Source: Planctomycetaceae bacterium
GTDB lineage: Bacteria; Planctomycetota; Planctomycetia; Planctomycetales; Planctomycetaceae
Assembly (NCBI GenBank): GCA_015485495.1
Contig: WFTL01000170.1
Span: forward strand, 1-59,570
Reading direction: 5' to 3'
Length of the DNA: 59,570 nucleotides
In this document: positions 19,701-28,842 of the stretch, piece after piece
Numbering within the stretch: position 1 is the first letter of the stretch
How the letters are laid out: each line of letters begins with the position of its first letter
The notes under the pieces: generated by a model
Seen by the model: the letters and a program-made list of their open reading frames with translations, nothing else
Databases searched by the model: none
Told to the model about the DNA's origin: nothing
Made by a program: the position numbers and the translations under genes

Positions 19701-19901
19701 GACTGGTCGGCGGCACCATCCGGATCGGTCGGTTCGCGGCCGTCGGAACCGTCTGCGGCCGCTGCGCCCTCCGGTGCGGACCCTGCTGCAGACCCTGCTG
19801 CGGACGGCGGGGAGTCTGAAGAGGGCGGTTCCACGACGTCTCGTCTGCTGGCCATCAAACGGCGTCGCGAACAGGAACGGAAAAACCGACGGGATTTTTA
19901 G
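16743..19901 (+). CDS. Two-VWA membrane protein with GATase-like middle domain (cluster 1)
   Basis: 1052 residues from the GTG at 16743, which overlaps the previous stop. Membrane segments lie near residues 22-42, 75-90 and 105-122, with another near the C-terminus (SRVFDWFLMMLACLVPLDVA). A first VWA domain has an intact MIDAS DVSDS (139-143). A glutamine-amidotransferase-like domain follows (FLMLGGPNSFGPGGY, 441-455). A second VWA-like domain begins near 478, but its MIDAS is replaced by HTCEF (486-490). The Ala/Ser/Pro-rich tail holds a short DPAADPAAD repeat. It is a paralogue of the protein at 38076-40721. Confidence 0.85.
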   Translation: MKRAGRILRRVFPPARRPVGGTAVLSLLLFAASFALVSFSVIRVPRVFLTEDTWVFGLPRPQVEFLGRLQFDDPWMFLLLVFVPWIWWMQAAGHAGLTVRRAAVAGFVRLWVAGLLIVVLAGPRSVRTSDVLSVMYTVDVSDSVSEARQEALEVVAATAAEKPSADQAGLVIFGRSAAVELPPRSSFPFEKFLNAQVGRDATNLEQSLSLSAAMLPEEHRGRIVLFSDGAETIGRMNDVVDDLQARQIRVDVVPIDYEYDHEVLLERLDLPRYVRLGETYEASVVLTSLSAGSGFLVLEQNEEELARVPVEFSAGRSRFSLPIQVQSPGYYEYTARIEVPAGRDSRVENNEARNYLFIDGPGRILLVTDPEGDPEEWRYFEQALRQGERQVEVISALEFPLDTLALMPYDCIVFADVPANALLTSQIQAVHDAVRDLGVGFLMLGGPNSFGPGGYENSPIEDCLPISMQIGKKKILPKGALVIILHTCEFPRGNSWARKITKKAIQVLNAEDEVGAIGFGSEGDYWIFELTPAGEYLSLVKQINAAEIGDMPSFSSSMKMGMEALTKSNAASRHMIIISDGDAQPPPPQDLQAFVDAQITVSTVAVFPHNGPQGTRILQSIASVTGGRFYYPSNPRQLPSIFVKEARTLRRSQVQVRSFTPTLRIDDPVVRGLDALPELHGYVLTSEKDDPRASVILSAPPAEDDPVAAESDVDPILAVWRYGLGASAAFTSDMTTGWGRDWVSWDRFQQMVTQLITRIGRVRREQHLRVYTYTNGNEGVIVVEDFHPEEMLLDVTADVTGPNGFARSVAVRQTAPRRYQVRLPLQGRGRYQVQVRAAGTDRNETAYAGFIVSYSPEYLRFRANPIVLREVAERTGGREIDVDQDAEELTQQIFGERKPRTSQSRVFDWFLMMLACLVPLDVAVRRVQIDAAWITQLFRRQQPEEEGSTVGALLEKSQAVRSALASRSDRVAADPTGSRSRTVQRADWSAAPSGSVGSRPSEPSAAAAPSGADPAADPAADGGESEEGGSTTSRLLAIKRRREQERKNRRDF

Positions 19902-19983
19902 ACAAATTTTCGGGTTTCGGTCGTGTCACCACGGTGGGCACGCATCCGGCTGCCTGCGATTCCCCAGATAATGAAAGCTGCCC

Positions 19984-20988
19984 ATGTCCACTGTTCGAAC
20001 TGAAGAACTGCAGGCCGAAGCCGATCAGTTTCGGAACGAGTTTCAGGCGATCCGTTCGGCCGTCGGTGAAGTCATCGTGGGTCAGTCGCGGGTCGTGGAA
20101 GCGGTGCTGACGGCCATTTTGTGCGGCGGCAACGTGCTGCTGGAAGGCGTGCCGGGGCTGGGCAAGACGGAACTGGTCAAGACGCTGTCCCGGGTGCTCG
20201 ATCTGGACTTCAGCCGCATTCAGTTCACGCCCGATCTGATGCCGGCCGACGTGATCGGCACGAACATGATGTCGGCCGACGAAAAAGGAGGCTACCGGTT
20301 CGAGTTTCGCAGAGGGCCCGTCTTCACGCAGCTTCTGCTGGCCGATGAAATCAACCGGGCCACTCCCAAGACGCAGTCGGCTCTGCTGGAAACCATGCAG
20401 GAAGGCACCGTGACCACCGGCGGACAGACGTATCGTCTGGAGCAGCCGTTTTTCGTCCTGGCCACTCAGAATCCCATCGAACAGGAAGGCACGTTTCCGC
20501 TGCCGGAAGCGCAACTGGACCGTTTCCTGTTCAAGGTGGTGGTTCCCTTTTTGTCGCGCGATGAACTGAACGACGTGGTTCGTCGTACGATTCTGAAACA
20601 GCCGGCGGATGTGGCGACCGTGGTGGACGGCCCCCGCATTCTGCACCTGCGGTCGGTGCTGGACCGGGTGGTGGTCAGTGATCCGGTGCGCGATTATGCG
20701 TGTCGTCTGGTTCTGGCCACGCATCCGGATTCGGAATTCGCTCCGGAGAACGTCCGGCGGTTTCTGCGATGGGGGGCCAGTCCGCGGGCAGCGCAGGCAC
20801 TCATCCGGGCGGCCCGCGTTCGGGCGCTCAGCGAAGGCCGTCCGCATGCCGCCTTCGAAGATGTTCGTTATTTTGCGGCGGAGGTTCTGCAGCATCGGGC
20901 GCTGCTGAACTACGACGGACAGGCCGAAGGCGTGGCGGTGCCGGATCTGATCGAGGAATGTGTCGGCAGTCTGCCGACAGAAGCGTGA
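19984..20988 (+). CDS. MoxR-family AAA+ ATPase (cluster 1)
   Basis: A 334-residue MoxR ATPase. Walker A is in LLEGVPGLGKTELVKTL (GKT at about 60-62) and Walker B in LLLADEINRATPKTQSALLE (about 117-136). The sensor region is VLATQNPIEQEGTFPLPEAQLDRF. MoxR proteins act as chaperones that assemble or activate VWA-containing partners. Here four VWA/DUF58-type genes surround it. It lies 82 bp after the two-VWA gene and 3 bp before the DUF58 gene. Confidence 0.95.
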   Translation: MSTVRTEELQAEADQFRNEFQAIRSAVGEVIVGQSRVVEAVLTAILCGGNVLLEGVPGLGKTELVKTLSRVLDLDFSRIQFTPDLMPADVIGTNMMSADEKGGYRFEFRRGPVFTQLLLADEINRATPKTQSALLETMQEGTVTTGGQTYRLEQPFFVLATQNPIEQEGTFPLPEAQLDRFLFKVVVPFLSRDELNDVVRRTILKQPADVATVVDGPRILHLRSVLDRVVVSDPVRDYACRLVLATHPDSEFAPENVRRFLRWGASPRAAQALIRAARVRALSEGRPHAAFEDVRYFAAEVLQHRALLNYDGQAEGVAVPDLIEECVGSLPTEA

Positions 20989-20991
20989 TCG

Positions 20992-21933
20992 ATGCGTCCC
21001 GGGATGCATCCGGGGGGAGTCAGACCGATTGTGACCGGTTCGAATCAGCAGATGACGAGTCTGTTCAGCAACAGCGTGCTGAACCGGATTGAACGCATGC
21101 GTCTGAATCCGCGTCGTCGGCTGACCAATCGCGCTCGGGGCGAACATCTGGCGGGCAAAGGCGGCAGCAGCACGGATTTCGCCGACTACCGCGATTACGC
21201 GGCCGGCGACGACATCCGTTATGTCGACTGGAACATTTTTGCCCGGCTGCGGCGGCCCTATATCAAACAGTTTCTGCACGAAGAAGAACTGCATGTGGTG
21301 CTGCTGATCGATGCGTCAGCATCGATGCTGTTCGACGACAAGCTGCTGCGTGCGGCCCAGCTGGCGGCCGCTTTCGGCATCATGGGCCTGCTGAATACGG
21401 AACGCGTGAGTGTTTACGTGGCGCATCAGGAATCGGAACGCCCGGCCATGCTGCCTCCGGGGACCGGCCGCATGCACATGCGGCCGCTTCTGAGTTTTCT
21501 GGAACAGGCGTCCGGCGGCGGCGCTGTGCCGGTGGAAGAGGCGATTGAAACGATGCTGCGGTTTCATCGCGGCCGCGGGATTGCCGTGGTGCTGTCGGAT
21601 TTTCTGACGTTCCGTGATCTGTCCCGTTCTTTCAACATGCTGTACAGCGCCGGGCTGGAAATCTGGGGTCTGCAGATTCTCGGTCCGTCGGAACTGCAGC
21701 CGGATGTGCAGGGCGACGTGCGGTTTGTGGACTGCGAGACGGGGGCGAGTCTGGATGTCACCGGTGCGGATGACCTGCTGAATGTCTATCACGCTCAGCG
21801 CCACGCGCTGCGCGAGGTCATTGACGGACAGTGCCGGCGCAGAAACGGGCGGTTTCTGTCGACGGATGCGTCGGAACCGCTGGACCGCGTTCTGTTCGAC
21901 CGGCTCTGCCGCAGCGGGTGGGTGCAGAGATGA
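20992..21933 (+). CDS. DUF58 / VWA-like protein (cluster 1)
   Basis: A 313-residue DUF58 protein, the usual partner encoded after MoxR. The DUF58 hallmark STDFADYRDYAAGDDIRYVDWNIFAR is around residues 60-85, followed by a VWA-like segment with MIDAS DASASM in VVLLIDASASMLFDD. No clear transmembrane helix. The ATG at 20992 is used; a GTG at 21031 preceded by a G-rich stretch is an alternative. Its stop overlaps the next ATG (ATGA). Confidence 0.9.
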   Translation: MRPGMHPGGVRPIVTGSNQQMTSLFSNSVLNRIERMRLNPRRRLTNRARGEHLAGKGGSSTDFADYRDYAAGDDIRYVDWNIFARLRRPYIKQFLHEEELHVVLLIDASASMLFDDKLLRAAQLAAAFGIMGLLNTERVSVYVAHQESERPAMLPPGTGRMHMRPLLSFLEQASGGGAVPVEEAIETMLRFHRGRGIAVVLSDFLTFRDLSRSFNMLYSAGLEIWGLQILGPSELQPDVQGDVRFVDCETGASLDVTGADDLLNVYHAQRHALREVIDGQCRRRNGRFLSTDASEPLDRVLFDRLCRSGWVQR

Positions 21934-23798
21934 CGTGGCCGTCTTTCGTGTTTCCGTTCGGCGCCTGGTTCTTTCTGGCGCTTGTTCCGCTGATCGTTCT
22001 GTATTTTCTGCGGCTGCGGCGGCCTCGCCAGGTGATTTCATCCCTGGTGCTGTGGCAGGCCGTGATCGACGACCAGCGGGTGAACGCGCCGTTTCAGCGC
22101 TTTCGCCGCAATCTGCTGCTGCTGCTGCAGGTGCTCATTCTGTGCCTGCTGGTGATGGCTCTGATGCAGCCGTTTTTCAGCGAAGAACTGGACAGCGGGG
22201 AGTACGTGCCGGTGCTGATCGACTGTTCGGCCAGCATGGCGGCTGTCGGCCAGGACGAACAGACATCGCGTCTGGACCGGGCGAAAGACCAGGTGCGGGC
22301 CCTGTTCGGAACAACGAATATCGCCCTGTTTTCGTTCGCTTCCACCGGAAAACGGCTCACGGAGTTCACTCGGGATGAACATCTTCTGCAGCAGGCTCTG
22401 GACCGGATTCAGCCGGTCAGTCTGCCGGGGCGTCTGGACGATGTGCTCCGCGTGACGGCCGCATATGCCAGGACTCATCCGATCGATCGGGTGATCGTGT
22501 TCACGGACGGGAACCTGGCGGAAACATCTCCCGTGGAACTGCCGTTCACGCTGGACGTGCGCCGCGTGGATGTCGGCGGCCCCAATGCGGGAATCACGGA
22601 ATTCAACGCGCGCCGCACGGGACCGGAAGACTGGGATGTGTTCGTCCGCGTGGCCGGATCGGGGCAGGAACTTCTGGAAACGAAGGTGCAGCTTTATCTG
22701 GACGGTCGGCTCACTGCTGAGGACACGGCGGAAGTCGCCGTGGACGAATCGGAACGGTTCGTGTTTCCGATTCAGGCGCATCGTCCGGTGCTTCTGGAAG
22801 TGCGGCTGGTGCCGCAGTCGGAGGATTCTCTGGCGGCTGACAACGTCGCCTGGCTGAGCCTGCCGGAAGCCCGGGATCTGCGCGTCCGCGTGTCGCCGAA
22901 TCTGTTTTCCTGGCAGCATGCGCTGCAGGTGCTGCCGCGCATCGACATGGATGCCGGGGAACAGTCGAAACGGGCCGCATACGATCTGATGATCTGCGAC
23001 AGTGCGGATCGGCAGGGCAGCGAAGCGCCCGTCACGGTGTACACGGGAGTCATTCCGGATGACCTGCGGGACCTGCTGACGATCGAGGAAGATTTTGCCG
23101 AGGTGGTGGACTGGGACCGCACTGCGCCGATTCTCAGCCATGTGCGGCTCAGTCAGGTGAGCATCGGGCAGCAGGTGATTCTGGCATCCGGAGCCGATGA
23201 GGGGGATCTGGAAGAACGTGGCTATGAAGTCCTGGTGCATGGAGCCACGGGGCCTTTGCTGCTGCAGAAACGGCAGGGGCTGAATGTGTCCTGCTATTTC
23301 CTGTTTCACACGGACAGGTCGACGCTTCCGTACCGCGTGGCCTTTCCCGTCCTGGTGAGCAATGTCGTGGAGACGGCTCTGAAGCGGGCGTCTTTGTCGG
23401 AAGTGTCTGCTGCGCCAACCGGCGTTCTGCCTCCGGTGGCCGTGGAACCGAATCGGGAGTACACGGTGCGGACTCCGACCGGCGAACGATTCCAGGTCAC
23501 TTCCACGGCAACCGGACTGCTCACGGGGATCCCCGCGGCGGCTGTGGGCCGCTATGACATGCTGGATGGAGACGACGTTGTGGCGTCGGTGGGGACCGGT
23601 CTGCTGAGTGCGCAGGAAACGAGTCTGGCGGCCGTGGAAGAAATCCGGTTTTCGGAACTGAGTGTCGCCACTCAGGAAGCCGCCGAACCGCGTCCGGGAA
23701 CCGAACAGCCGCTGTGGTGGATTCTGGCGGCTCTGGCGTTCGTCTTTCTGCTGGCCGAGTGGTGGTATTTTCAGCGGCCGCGGGAGGCTGTCGGATGA
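21930..23798 (+). CDS. BatA-like VWA membrane protein (cluster 1)
   Basis: 622 residues from the ATG at 21930, which overlaps the DUF58 stop by 4 bp. The N-terminal BatA-type double-helix region is FPFGAWFFLALVPLIVLYFL and LLLLLQVLILCLLVMALMQ, followed by a VWA domain with MIDAS DCSASM (VPVLIDCSASMAAVG). A beta-rich region follows, and a C-terminal transmembrane helix near PLWWILAALAFVFLLAEWWY. The architecture suggests a VWA domain held at the outer face of the inner membrane. Confidence 0.88.
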   Translation: MTWPSFVFPFGAWFFLALVPLIVLYFLRLRRPRQVISSLVLWQAVIDDQRVNAPFQRFRRNLLLLLQVLILCLLVMALMQPFFSEELDSGEYVPVLIDCSASMAAVGQDEQTSRLDRAKDQVRALFGTTNIALFSFASTGKRLTEFTRDEHLLQQALDRIQPVSLPGRLDDVLRVTAAYARTHPIDRVIVFTDGNLAETSPVELPFTLDVRRVDVGGPNAGITEFNARRTGPEDWDVFVRVAGSGQELLETKVQLYLDGRLTAEDTAEVAVDESERFVFPIQAHRPVLLEVRLVPQSEDSLAADNVAWLSLPEARDLRVRVSPNLFSWQHALQVLPRIDMDAGEQSKRAAYDLMICDSADRQGSEAPVTVYTGVIPDDLRDLLTIEEDFAEVVDWDRTAPILSHVRLSQVSIGQQVILASGADEGDLEERGYEVLVHGATGPLLLQKRQGLNVSCYFLFHTDRSTLPYRVAFPVLVSNVVETALKRASLSEVSAAPTGVLPPVAVEPNREYTVRTPTGERFQVTSTATGLLTGIPAAAVGRYDMLDGDDVVASVGTGLLSAQETSLAAVEEIRFSELSVATQEAAEPRPGTEQPLWWILAALAFVFLLAEWWYFQRPREAVG

Positions 23799-25921
23799 TG
23801 TGTGGATCTGTGAGGGCACTGCCGGAAGCTGTCGCCTGGCTGCTGATGTGTCTGACGGCGACGGCGGCGGCAGCGGAGCGGCCGCCGGTGGTGCGGATGA
23901 CGATGGAGTCGATGGCCGTGCGGGGCCGGTCCGGCGGGCCGATGAGTGTGCGGGTCCGGCTGGAATACAACCGGCCGCAGATTCTGGAAGGCCGTCTGGT
24001 GCTGACGTTTTACGATGGATTTCGGACGTCCGGCGACCTGCTGTTGACTCAGCGCATCGAAGGCATCGTGCTGCACGGGACGGACCGGGTGTTTCACGTG
24101 CTGATTCCGCCGCTGCCGGAAGCGTACAACGGCAGTTATGAAGTGGAGGCCTGGTTCGAAACGGACAGCGAACGGATTCCGCTGTCCAGCAGTCGTACGT
24201 ACCGGGATCCGCCGGATCCGTTTACGATTCTTTCCGGCAGTACGGGCATGCGGAGTCTGGTTCTGGCTTCGGTAAGCGGATCACCGGATTCGCGCTTCAT
24301 GACGGGGCCGCGGCGGGGTCTGCATCGGCTGCTGTCACCGGACATGTTCGTTTCCCGCGGACAGGTGAGAAGCGGTGAGGTGACGTGGTCGCCGTCGATG
24401 CTTTCGGCCGAAGATCTGCCCCAGGATCCTCTGTTTCTGTGCAGTTTCGATGTGGTGCTGCTGTGTGAACGGGCTCTGGCTCGCAGCACTTCCGAGCAGC
24501 TGGAGGCTCTGCTGACCTGGACGAAAGCCGGGGGCAGCCTGTGTGTTGTTGCGGAAGAAAACGGACTGGCGGTGCGTCATGTGTCGTTTCTGCAGGAACT
24601 GCTGCGAGATGCACCGATGGATGTGCTGATCGGACGGGACGGCCGTCTGATGCTGCCCCGGGAATCGGACATTCCGGCGGCGTATGTTGAACTGGGACGC
24701 TGTGTCGTGCTGCCGGCGTCCCGTTCGGTGGAATCTCTGACGGCGGACCAGACGCGCTGGATCCGGGACTTTCTCTGGAGAGTGCGGGGGGTGGGTCTGT
24801 GTCCGGCGGCGGTGCCGGACAAACCGCAGGCTGCCGGTCCGGCAGATTCTGCGGCCGGCGTTTACGACTACGAACTGCCCGGTGAGCGCCCGCTGATGAT
24901 TGCGATCTACGGTCCGTTCCTGCTGATGCCGGAGGATGTGCAGATGGTGCCTTTTCCGGTCATCATCGGTCTGCTGACAGCCTACGTGCTGGCGGTCGGT
25001 CCGCTGGACTACTGGCTGCTGGGCCTGTTTCGGGCCCGGAAGTACACCTGGGTGATGTTTCCGCTGGTCACGGCCGTGTTCACACTGGCGATCGTCCAGA
25101 CCGCCCGGTTTTATCTCAGTTCGAATGAGACCGGTGGAGAATGCCGCATCACGGACATCGGCCGGGATGGGCGGCCGCTGCGGGAATCCGTCCTGGAGCT
25201 GGATTTCATCGGCACCAGCGCCGACGTGGACCAGTCGGTTCAGTCGGGAATGATGAGCTGCCAGCGGAGCGCGTTTTTTGCCTCGGGACTGCCTTCCCCG
25301 CGTGATGTGTCGGTGAGCGGCAGGTTTCCGCAGGATTACACATTCCGCCGGCGCCTGGAGCAGTGGGTTCCCGACATCACCCGATCGCTGACGTTTTCCC
25401 CGCGGGAAATTTCGGAGCTGCTGTTCCGGTCCGGATCGGAGGGGGAGGCTGCCGGGCCGCCGGACTGGTCGGATGCGGAACTGGTGACCACGGCCGGCGG
25501 CCGGGAGCGTCTGAGACGCTGGCTGGATGAAGTGTTTGCGGGACGCGTGTTGTCAGCCGGGGTCTACCATGGACGGGACGAATACGTGCTCACAGGAACG
25601 CCGATTCTGTCGAGAATCGACGACTCAGCCGGACGGGCGATCCGGATGCGCTGGCTGACGGCGTTGAGTGAGGGACAGCGATTTACAGAATCGCTCCGTC
25701 GTGACTGTCTGCGTTTCATGACGGGCAGTGCGTGCTGGGGCCAGCGGGCTGGATTTCGTCGATGGGTCGGGCAGGTGTCTCCCGGCGGTTCGGCTTCCAT
25801 GGAAGATGTGGTTGTTCTGGATAATCAGAATCCGGATCAGTGGCTGCTGGCCGTTCTGCTGGAAACCGATTCCGGTTATCACCTGATTCGAAGGCTCTAC
25901 TGTTGTCCTCAGACCGATTAG
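23795..25921 (+). CDS. Exported two-TM auxiliary protein of the first ABC module
   Basis: 708 residues with a signal peptide (core AWLLMCLTATAAAA). The N-terminal half is beta-rich and includes a GATase-like stretch, LEALLTWTKAGGSLCVVAE. Two membrane helices lie near residues 388-410 (PVIIGLLTAYVLAVGPLDYW) and 417-438 (YTWVMFPLVTAVFTLAIVQT), then a C-terminal domain of about 260 residues. The GPLDYWLL turn between the helices recurs in membrane proteins encoded beside ABC-2 exporters. It overlaps the BatA-like gene by 4 bp and lies 75 bp before an ABC ATPase. Function unknown; an auxiliary exporter subunit is my inference. Confidence 0.7.
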   Translation: MMCGSVRALPEAVAWLLMCLTATAAAAERPPVVRMTMESMAVRGRSGGPMSVRVRLEYNRPQILEGRLVLTFYDGFRTSGDLLLTQRIEGIVLHGTDRVFHVLIPPLPEAYNGSYEVEAWFETDSERIPLSSSRTYRDPPDPFTILSGSTGMRSLVLASVSGSPDSRFMTGPRRGLHRLLSPDMFVSRGQVRSGEVTWSPSMLSAEDLPQDPLFLCSFDVVLLCERALARSTSEQLEALLTWTKAGGSLCVVAEENGLAVRHVSFLQELLRDAPMDVLIGRDGRLMLPRESDIPAAYVELGRCVVLPASRSVESLTADQTRWIRDFLWRVRGVGLCPAAVPDKPQAAGPADSAAGVYDYELPGERPLMIAIYGPFLLMPEDVQMVPFPVIIGLLTAYVLAVGPLDYWLLGLFRARKYTWVMFPLVTAVFTLAIVQTARFYLSSNETGGECRITDIGRDGRPLRESVLELDFIGTSADVDQSVQSGMMSCQRSAFFASGLPSPRDVSVSGRFPQDYTFRRRLEQWVPDITRSLTFSPREISELLFRSGSEGEAAGPPDWSDAELVTTAGGRERLRRWLDEVFAGRVLSAGVYHGRDEYVLTGTPILSRIDDSAGRAIRMRWLTALSEGQRFTESLRRDCLRFMTGSACWGQRAGFRRWVGQVSPGGSASMEDVVVLDNQNPDQWLLAVLLETDSGYHLIRRLYCCPQTD

Positions 25922-25996
25922 CCGCCGGCGGTCCGGTCGGTTCCGGGCAGTCGTCTGGCCGGCGTGTCGTTTCCTTATTCTGTTGTTGAGTGTTTT

Positions 25997-26977
25997 ATGT
26001 CGCAGACAGAGACCGGTACGACGGATTCTTCAGCGACGGCAGAAGCGCCGGTTGTCATGATTCGTGATCTGTCCGTTCGGTATGGGTCGGTGGAGGCGGT
26101 GCGCGGGATCGATCTGAACATTCCCCGCGGGGAGGTTTTCGGGTTCATCGGGCCGAACGGGGCGGGAAAATCGACGACCATTCGGGTGCTGGCGACTCTG
26201 CAGCCGCGGTTTCGCGGAATGGCGATGGTGTGCGGACTGGATGTGCTCAGCCAGCCGCAGGAAGTCCGCGAGAAAATCGGTTACATGCCCGATTTTTTCG
26301 GAGTGTATGAAGATCTGACGACTCTGGAGTATCTGCATTTTTTCGCGGCAGCCTGGAAACTGCCTGTGGCGCGGCGGCGACAGGTCATCGACGATGTCCT
26401 GTCGCTGACCGATCTGACGCACAAGGCGGATTCTCCCGTGGACGGTCTTTCGCGCGGCATGAAGCAGCGGCTGGCACTGGCCCGGGTTCTGCTGCACGAT
26501 CCGGAACTGCTGCTGCTGGATGAACCGGCCAGTGGTCTGGACCCGCGGGCCCGTATTGAAGTCCGCGAACTGCTGGTGGCGCTGAAGGACATGGGCAAAA
26601 CGATTCTGATCAGCAGCCACATCCTGCATGAACTCAGTCAGTTGTGCACGCGCATCGGCATCATCGAAGCCGGGCAGATGGTGGCTGAAGGATCCCTGAA
26701 GGACATTTTCCGCCGGCTGCAGCTTCTGCGTGTGGTGCATGTGCGGTTCGAAGATCCGGCGGCGGATCTGCGGGAACGTATCGGACGGATTCCTGGAGTG
26801 GCATCTGTGGAGATCCAGATCGATCGCTGGGCCGTTCACCTGCATGAAGATCAGACTTCCGTGGCGGATCTGCATCAGGCGCTGGTGGATGAAGGTGCCC
26901 GCATCAGCATGTATCAGCCGGAAGCGATGGATATGGAAACCGCCTTCATGAAACTGACGGAAGGCAGAACGGCATGA
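25997..26977 (+). CDS. ABC-2 type exporter ATP-binding protein (module 1)
   Basis: A 326-residue ABC ATPase of the exporter type. Walker A is GPNGAGKSTT, the signature is GLSRGMKQRLALARVL, Walker B LLLLDEPASGLD, and the H-loop His is in ISSHILHE. The ATG at 25997 is preferred; a GTG at 25964 in frame is possible. Its stop overlaps the permease ATG by 4 bp. It closely resembles the ATPase at 30850-31821, sharing the unusual GLSRGM signature and the LDEPASGLDPRARIE block. Confidence 0.92.
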   Translation: MSQTETGTTDSSATAEAPVVMIRDLSVRYGSVEAVRGIDLNIPRGEVFGFIGPNGAGKSTTIRVLATLQPRFRGMAMVCGLDVLSQPQEVREKIGYMPDFFGVYEDLTTLEYLHFFAAAWKLPVARRRQVIDDVLSLTDLTHKADSPVDGLSRGMKQRLALARVLLHDPELLLLDEPASGLDPRARIEVRELLVALKDMGKTILISSHILHELSQLCTRIGIIEAGQMVAEGSLKDIFRRLQLLRVVHVRFEDPAADLRERIGRIPGVASVEIQIDRWAVHLHEDQTSVADLHQALVDEGARISMYQPEAMDMETAFMKLTEGRTA

Positions 26978-28842
26978 AGAACCGCCGGAAGACAGGCCGT
27001 GGTTTTTTCGAGCTGCCTCTGCTGCGGCGGGAACTGACCGAAATGGCGCAGCGGAAAAGGACGTATGCGGTGCGTTCCGTGGGAGCTGTCGTGCTGCTGG
27101 CCGGCACAGCGTACGGGCTGTCTCAACTGTCTTTCGCTCTGAGTACAGTGCCGTCTGCCGGCGGCTTCTCGCCACTGACCGTTCTGGGGACCGGGGGGGC
27201 TTTGTTCCGGATGCTGGTTCCGTTTCTGTTTCTGGCGGTGCCGCTGCTGGCTCCGGCGCTGTTCGCTCCGGCCATCACATCGGAAAAGGAACAGAACACG
27301 CTCGGCATGCTGCTGATCACCCGTCTGTCTCCCTGGACCATTGTTCTGGAGAAGTTCCTGAGCCGCCTGGTTCCTCTGGTCAGCGTTCTGATGCTTATCA
27401 GCCCCGTGCTGGCATGGCTGTATTCACTGGGCGGCATGGAGTCCGGAGAACTGTTCGGGGTGCTGCTGCTTCTGTCTGCCGAATGCCTGCTGTTCGGGTC
27501 GCTGAGTCTGTTTTTGTCGGCATGGTTTCCGACGAGTGTGTCCGCGTTCACTGCGTCGTATCTGCTGGCCGTGTTTCTGGTGCTGTTTGGACTGATGGCT
27601 GTTCCGGTAACCGGGTTTTCCATCTGGATCCTTTCGATGTGGCCGTCGACCGTGGTTCCCGGGAGGGTTGTGTCCACGCAACCGCTTTGGTGGTTTGCTG
27701 TTCAGAGCCTTGTTCCGTTCCTGCTGTCATGCGGTTTTCTTGTGGCTGCGCGTGTGGTGGTGGTGCGTCGGGCCTTTGCATCACCGTCTTCGCTGGTGAT
27801 GCGACTGTTCCGTCGTGTGGACGAGTTCTACCGGCGGCTCAACGAGCGAACGACCGGCGGAATCGAAGTGATTCGGGAATCGGACAGGCTGCCGGGCGAT
27901 GATCCGATCGCCTGGCGGGAGCGTACCCGCAGAGCGCTGGGACAGGTGCGCTGGCTGGTCCGCGTGCTTCTGGTCCTGGAAACGCCGACTCTGTTTCTGT
28001 GCGTACTGCTGATCGATCCGACCATCAGCAACCGTGTGATGGATATTCTGGAAGTGATGCTGCGTCTGCTGGTCGTGGCGCTGGCTTCGGTGAAGGGGAC
28101 CTCGTTGTTTTCTCAGGAACGTGCCCGTCAGACTCTGGAACCGCTTTTGTCCACGAAACTGACAACCCGGGAGATTGCTTTGCAGAAGGTGTCCGGAACC
28201 AGTCGTCTGCTGCTGGTGCTGACCATACCGCTGACGACTGTGATTCTGACCAAAGCTTACATGGCCTGGCGGGGCGATCTGGTCCGTTCGGCCGTGTATG
28301 TGGTTCTGAGCACTCTGCTGATTGTGCTGTTTCTGCGCATCGCCGTGTGGCTGTCGATGATGGTGGGGATGGTGGTGCGTTCTCCCACGCGGGCCATCAT
28401 GGTGTCCCTGGCAGTGGTGTTCGGATCGGCTGCCGTGGCCGGGGCGCCCGTTTTTCTGGCGGGTGCGATCGGGGCGAAAGGACTCGTTTCGGAACCGGAA
28501 GCCGTCTGGCTGCAGACGATTCTGCCGATCTTCAGTCCGCTGCATTCTGCGGGGATCATGGATGGGCTGATTGCCGCCGGGCGGACGACGGTTTATGAAT
28601 TCATGCGGTCCCGGGAGACATTTGTGACGGACGCCGCGGTTCTGGCGACTGCCGTGGCCGCAGTCGGTGTGCATGCGGTGTATCTGGTCGGCATCCGAAG
28701 TTTTGTCCTGAACAGAATGCCGCGTCTTCTGCAGCGACACGATTCCCCGGTGAAGCCGCCGGATCGTGTGTTTCGAAGTCCGCTGTGGGAACGACTGTTT
28801 TCCGGTGTGCCGTTCGTCCTGAACCGACGGAGAAGACCGTGA
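26974..28842 (+). CDS. ABC-2 type permease (module 1)
   Basis: A 622-residue polytopic membrane protein with roughly a dozen hydrophobic segments in two halves separated by a hydrophilic region (about residues 275-330). The ITSEKEQNTLGMLLITRLS segment after the first helices is the ABC-2 permease signature and recurs in divergent form (FSQERARQTLEPLLSTKLT) in the second half, so this is an internally duplicated permease. It overlaps its ATPase by 4 bp upstream and the next gene's GTG downstream. Confidence 0.85.
   Translation: MKNRRKTGRGFFELPLLRRELTEMAQRKRTYAVRSVGAVVLLAGTAYGLSQLSFALSTVPSAGGFSPLTVLGTGGALFRMLVPFLFLAVPLLAPALFAPAITSEKEQNTLGMLLITRLSPWTIVLEKFLSRLVPLVSVLMLISPVLAWLYSLGGMESGELFGVLLLLSAECLLFGSLSLFLSAWFPTSVSAFTASYLLAVFLVLFGLMAVPVTGFSIWILSMWPSTVVPGRVVSTQPLWWFAVQSLVPFLLSCGFLVAARVVVVRRAFASPSSLVMRLFRRVDEFYRRLNERTTGGIEVIRESDRLPGDDPIAWRERTRRALGQVRWLVRVLLVLETPTLFLCVLLIDPTISNRVMDILEVMLRLLVVALASVKGTSLFSQERARQTLEPLLSTKLTTREIALQKVSGTSRLLLVLTIPLTTVILTKAYMAWRGDLVRSAVYVVLSTLLIVLFLRIAVWLSMMVGMVVRSPTRAIMVSLAVVFGSAAVAGAPVFLAGAIGAKGLVSEPEAVWLQTILPIFSPLHSAGIMDGLIAAGRTTVYEFMRSRETFVTDAAVLATAVAAVGVHAVYLVGIRSFVLNRMPRLLQRHDSPVKPPDRVFRSPLWERLFSGVPFVLNRRRRP

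Noticed and set aside
19779-19802. Two copies of a 12-bp repeat in the two-VWA gene
   Set aside because: It encodes a DPAADPAAD linker in a low-complexity tail; no reason to see it as more than a repetitive linker.
19967-19972. GATAAT just upstream of the cluster 1 MoxR gene
   Set aside because: It would place the transcription start almost at the start codon and has no -35 element.
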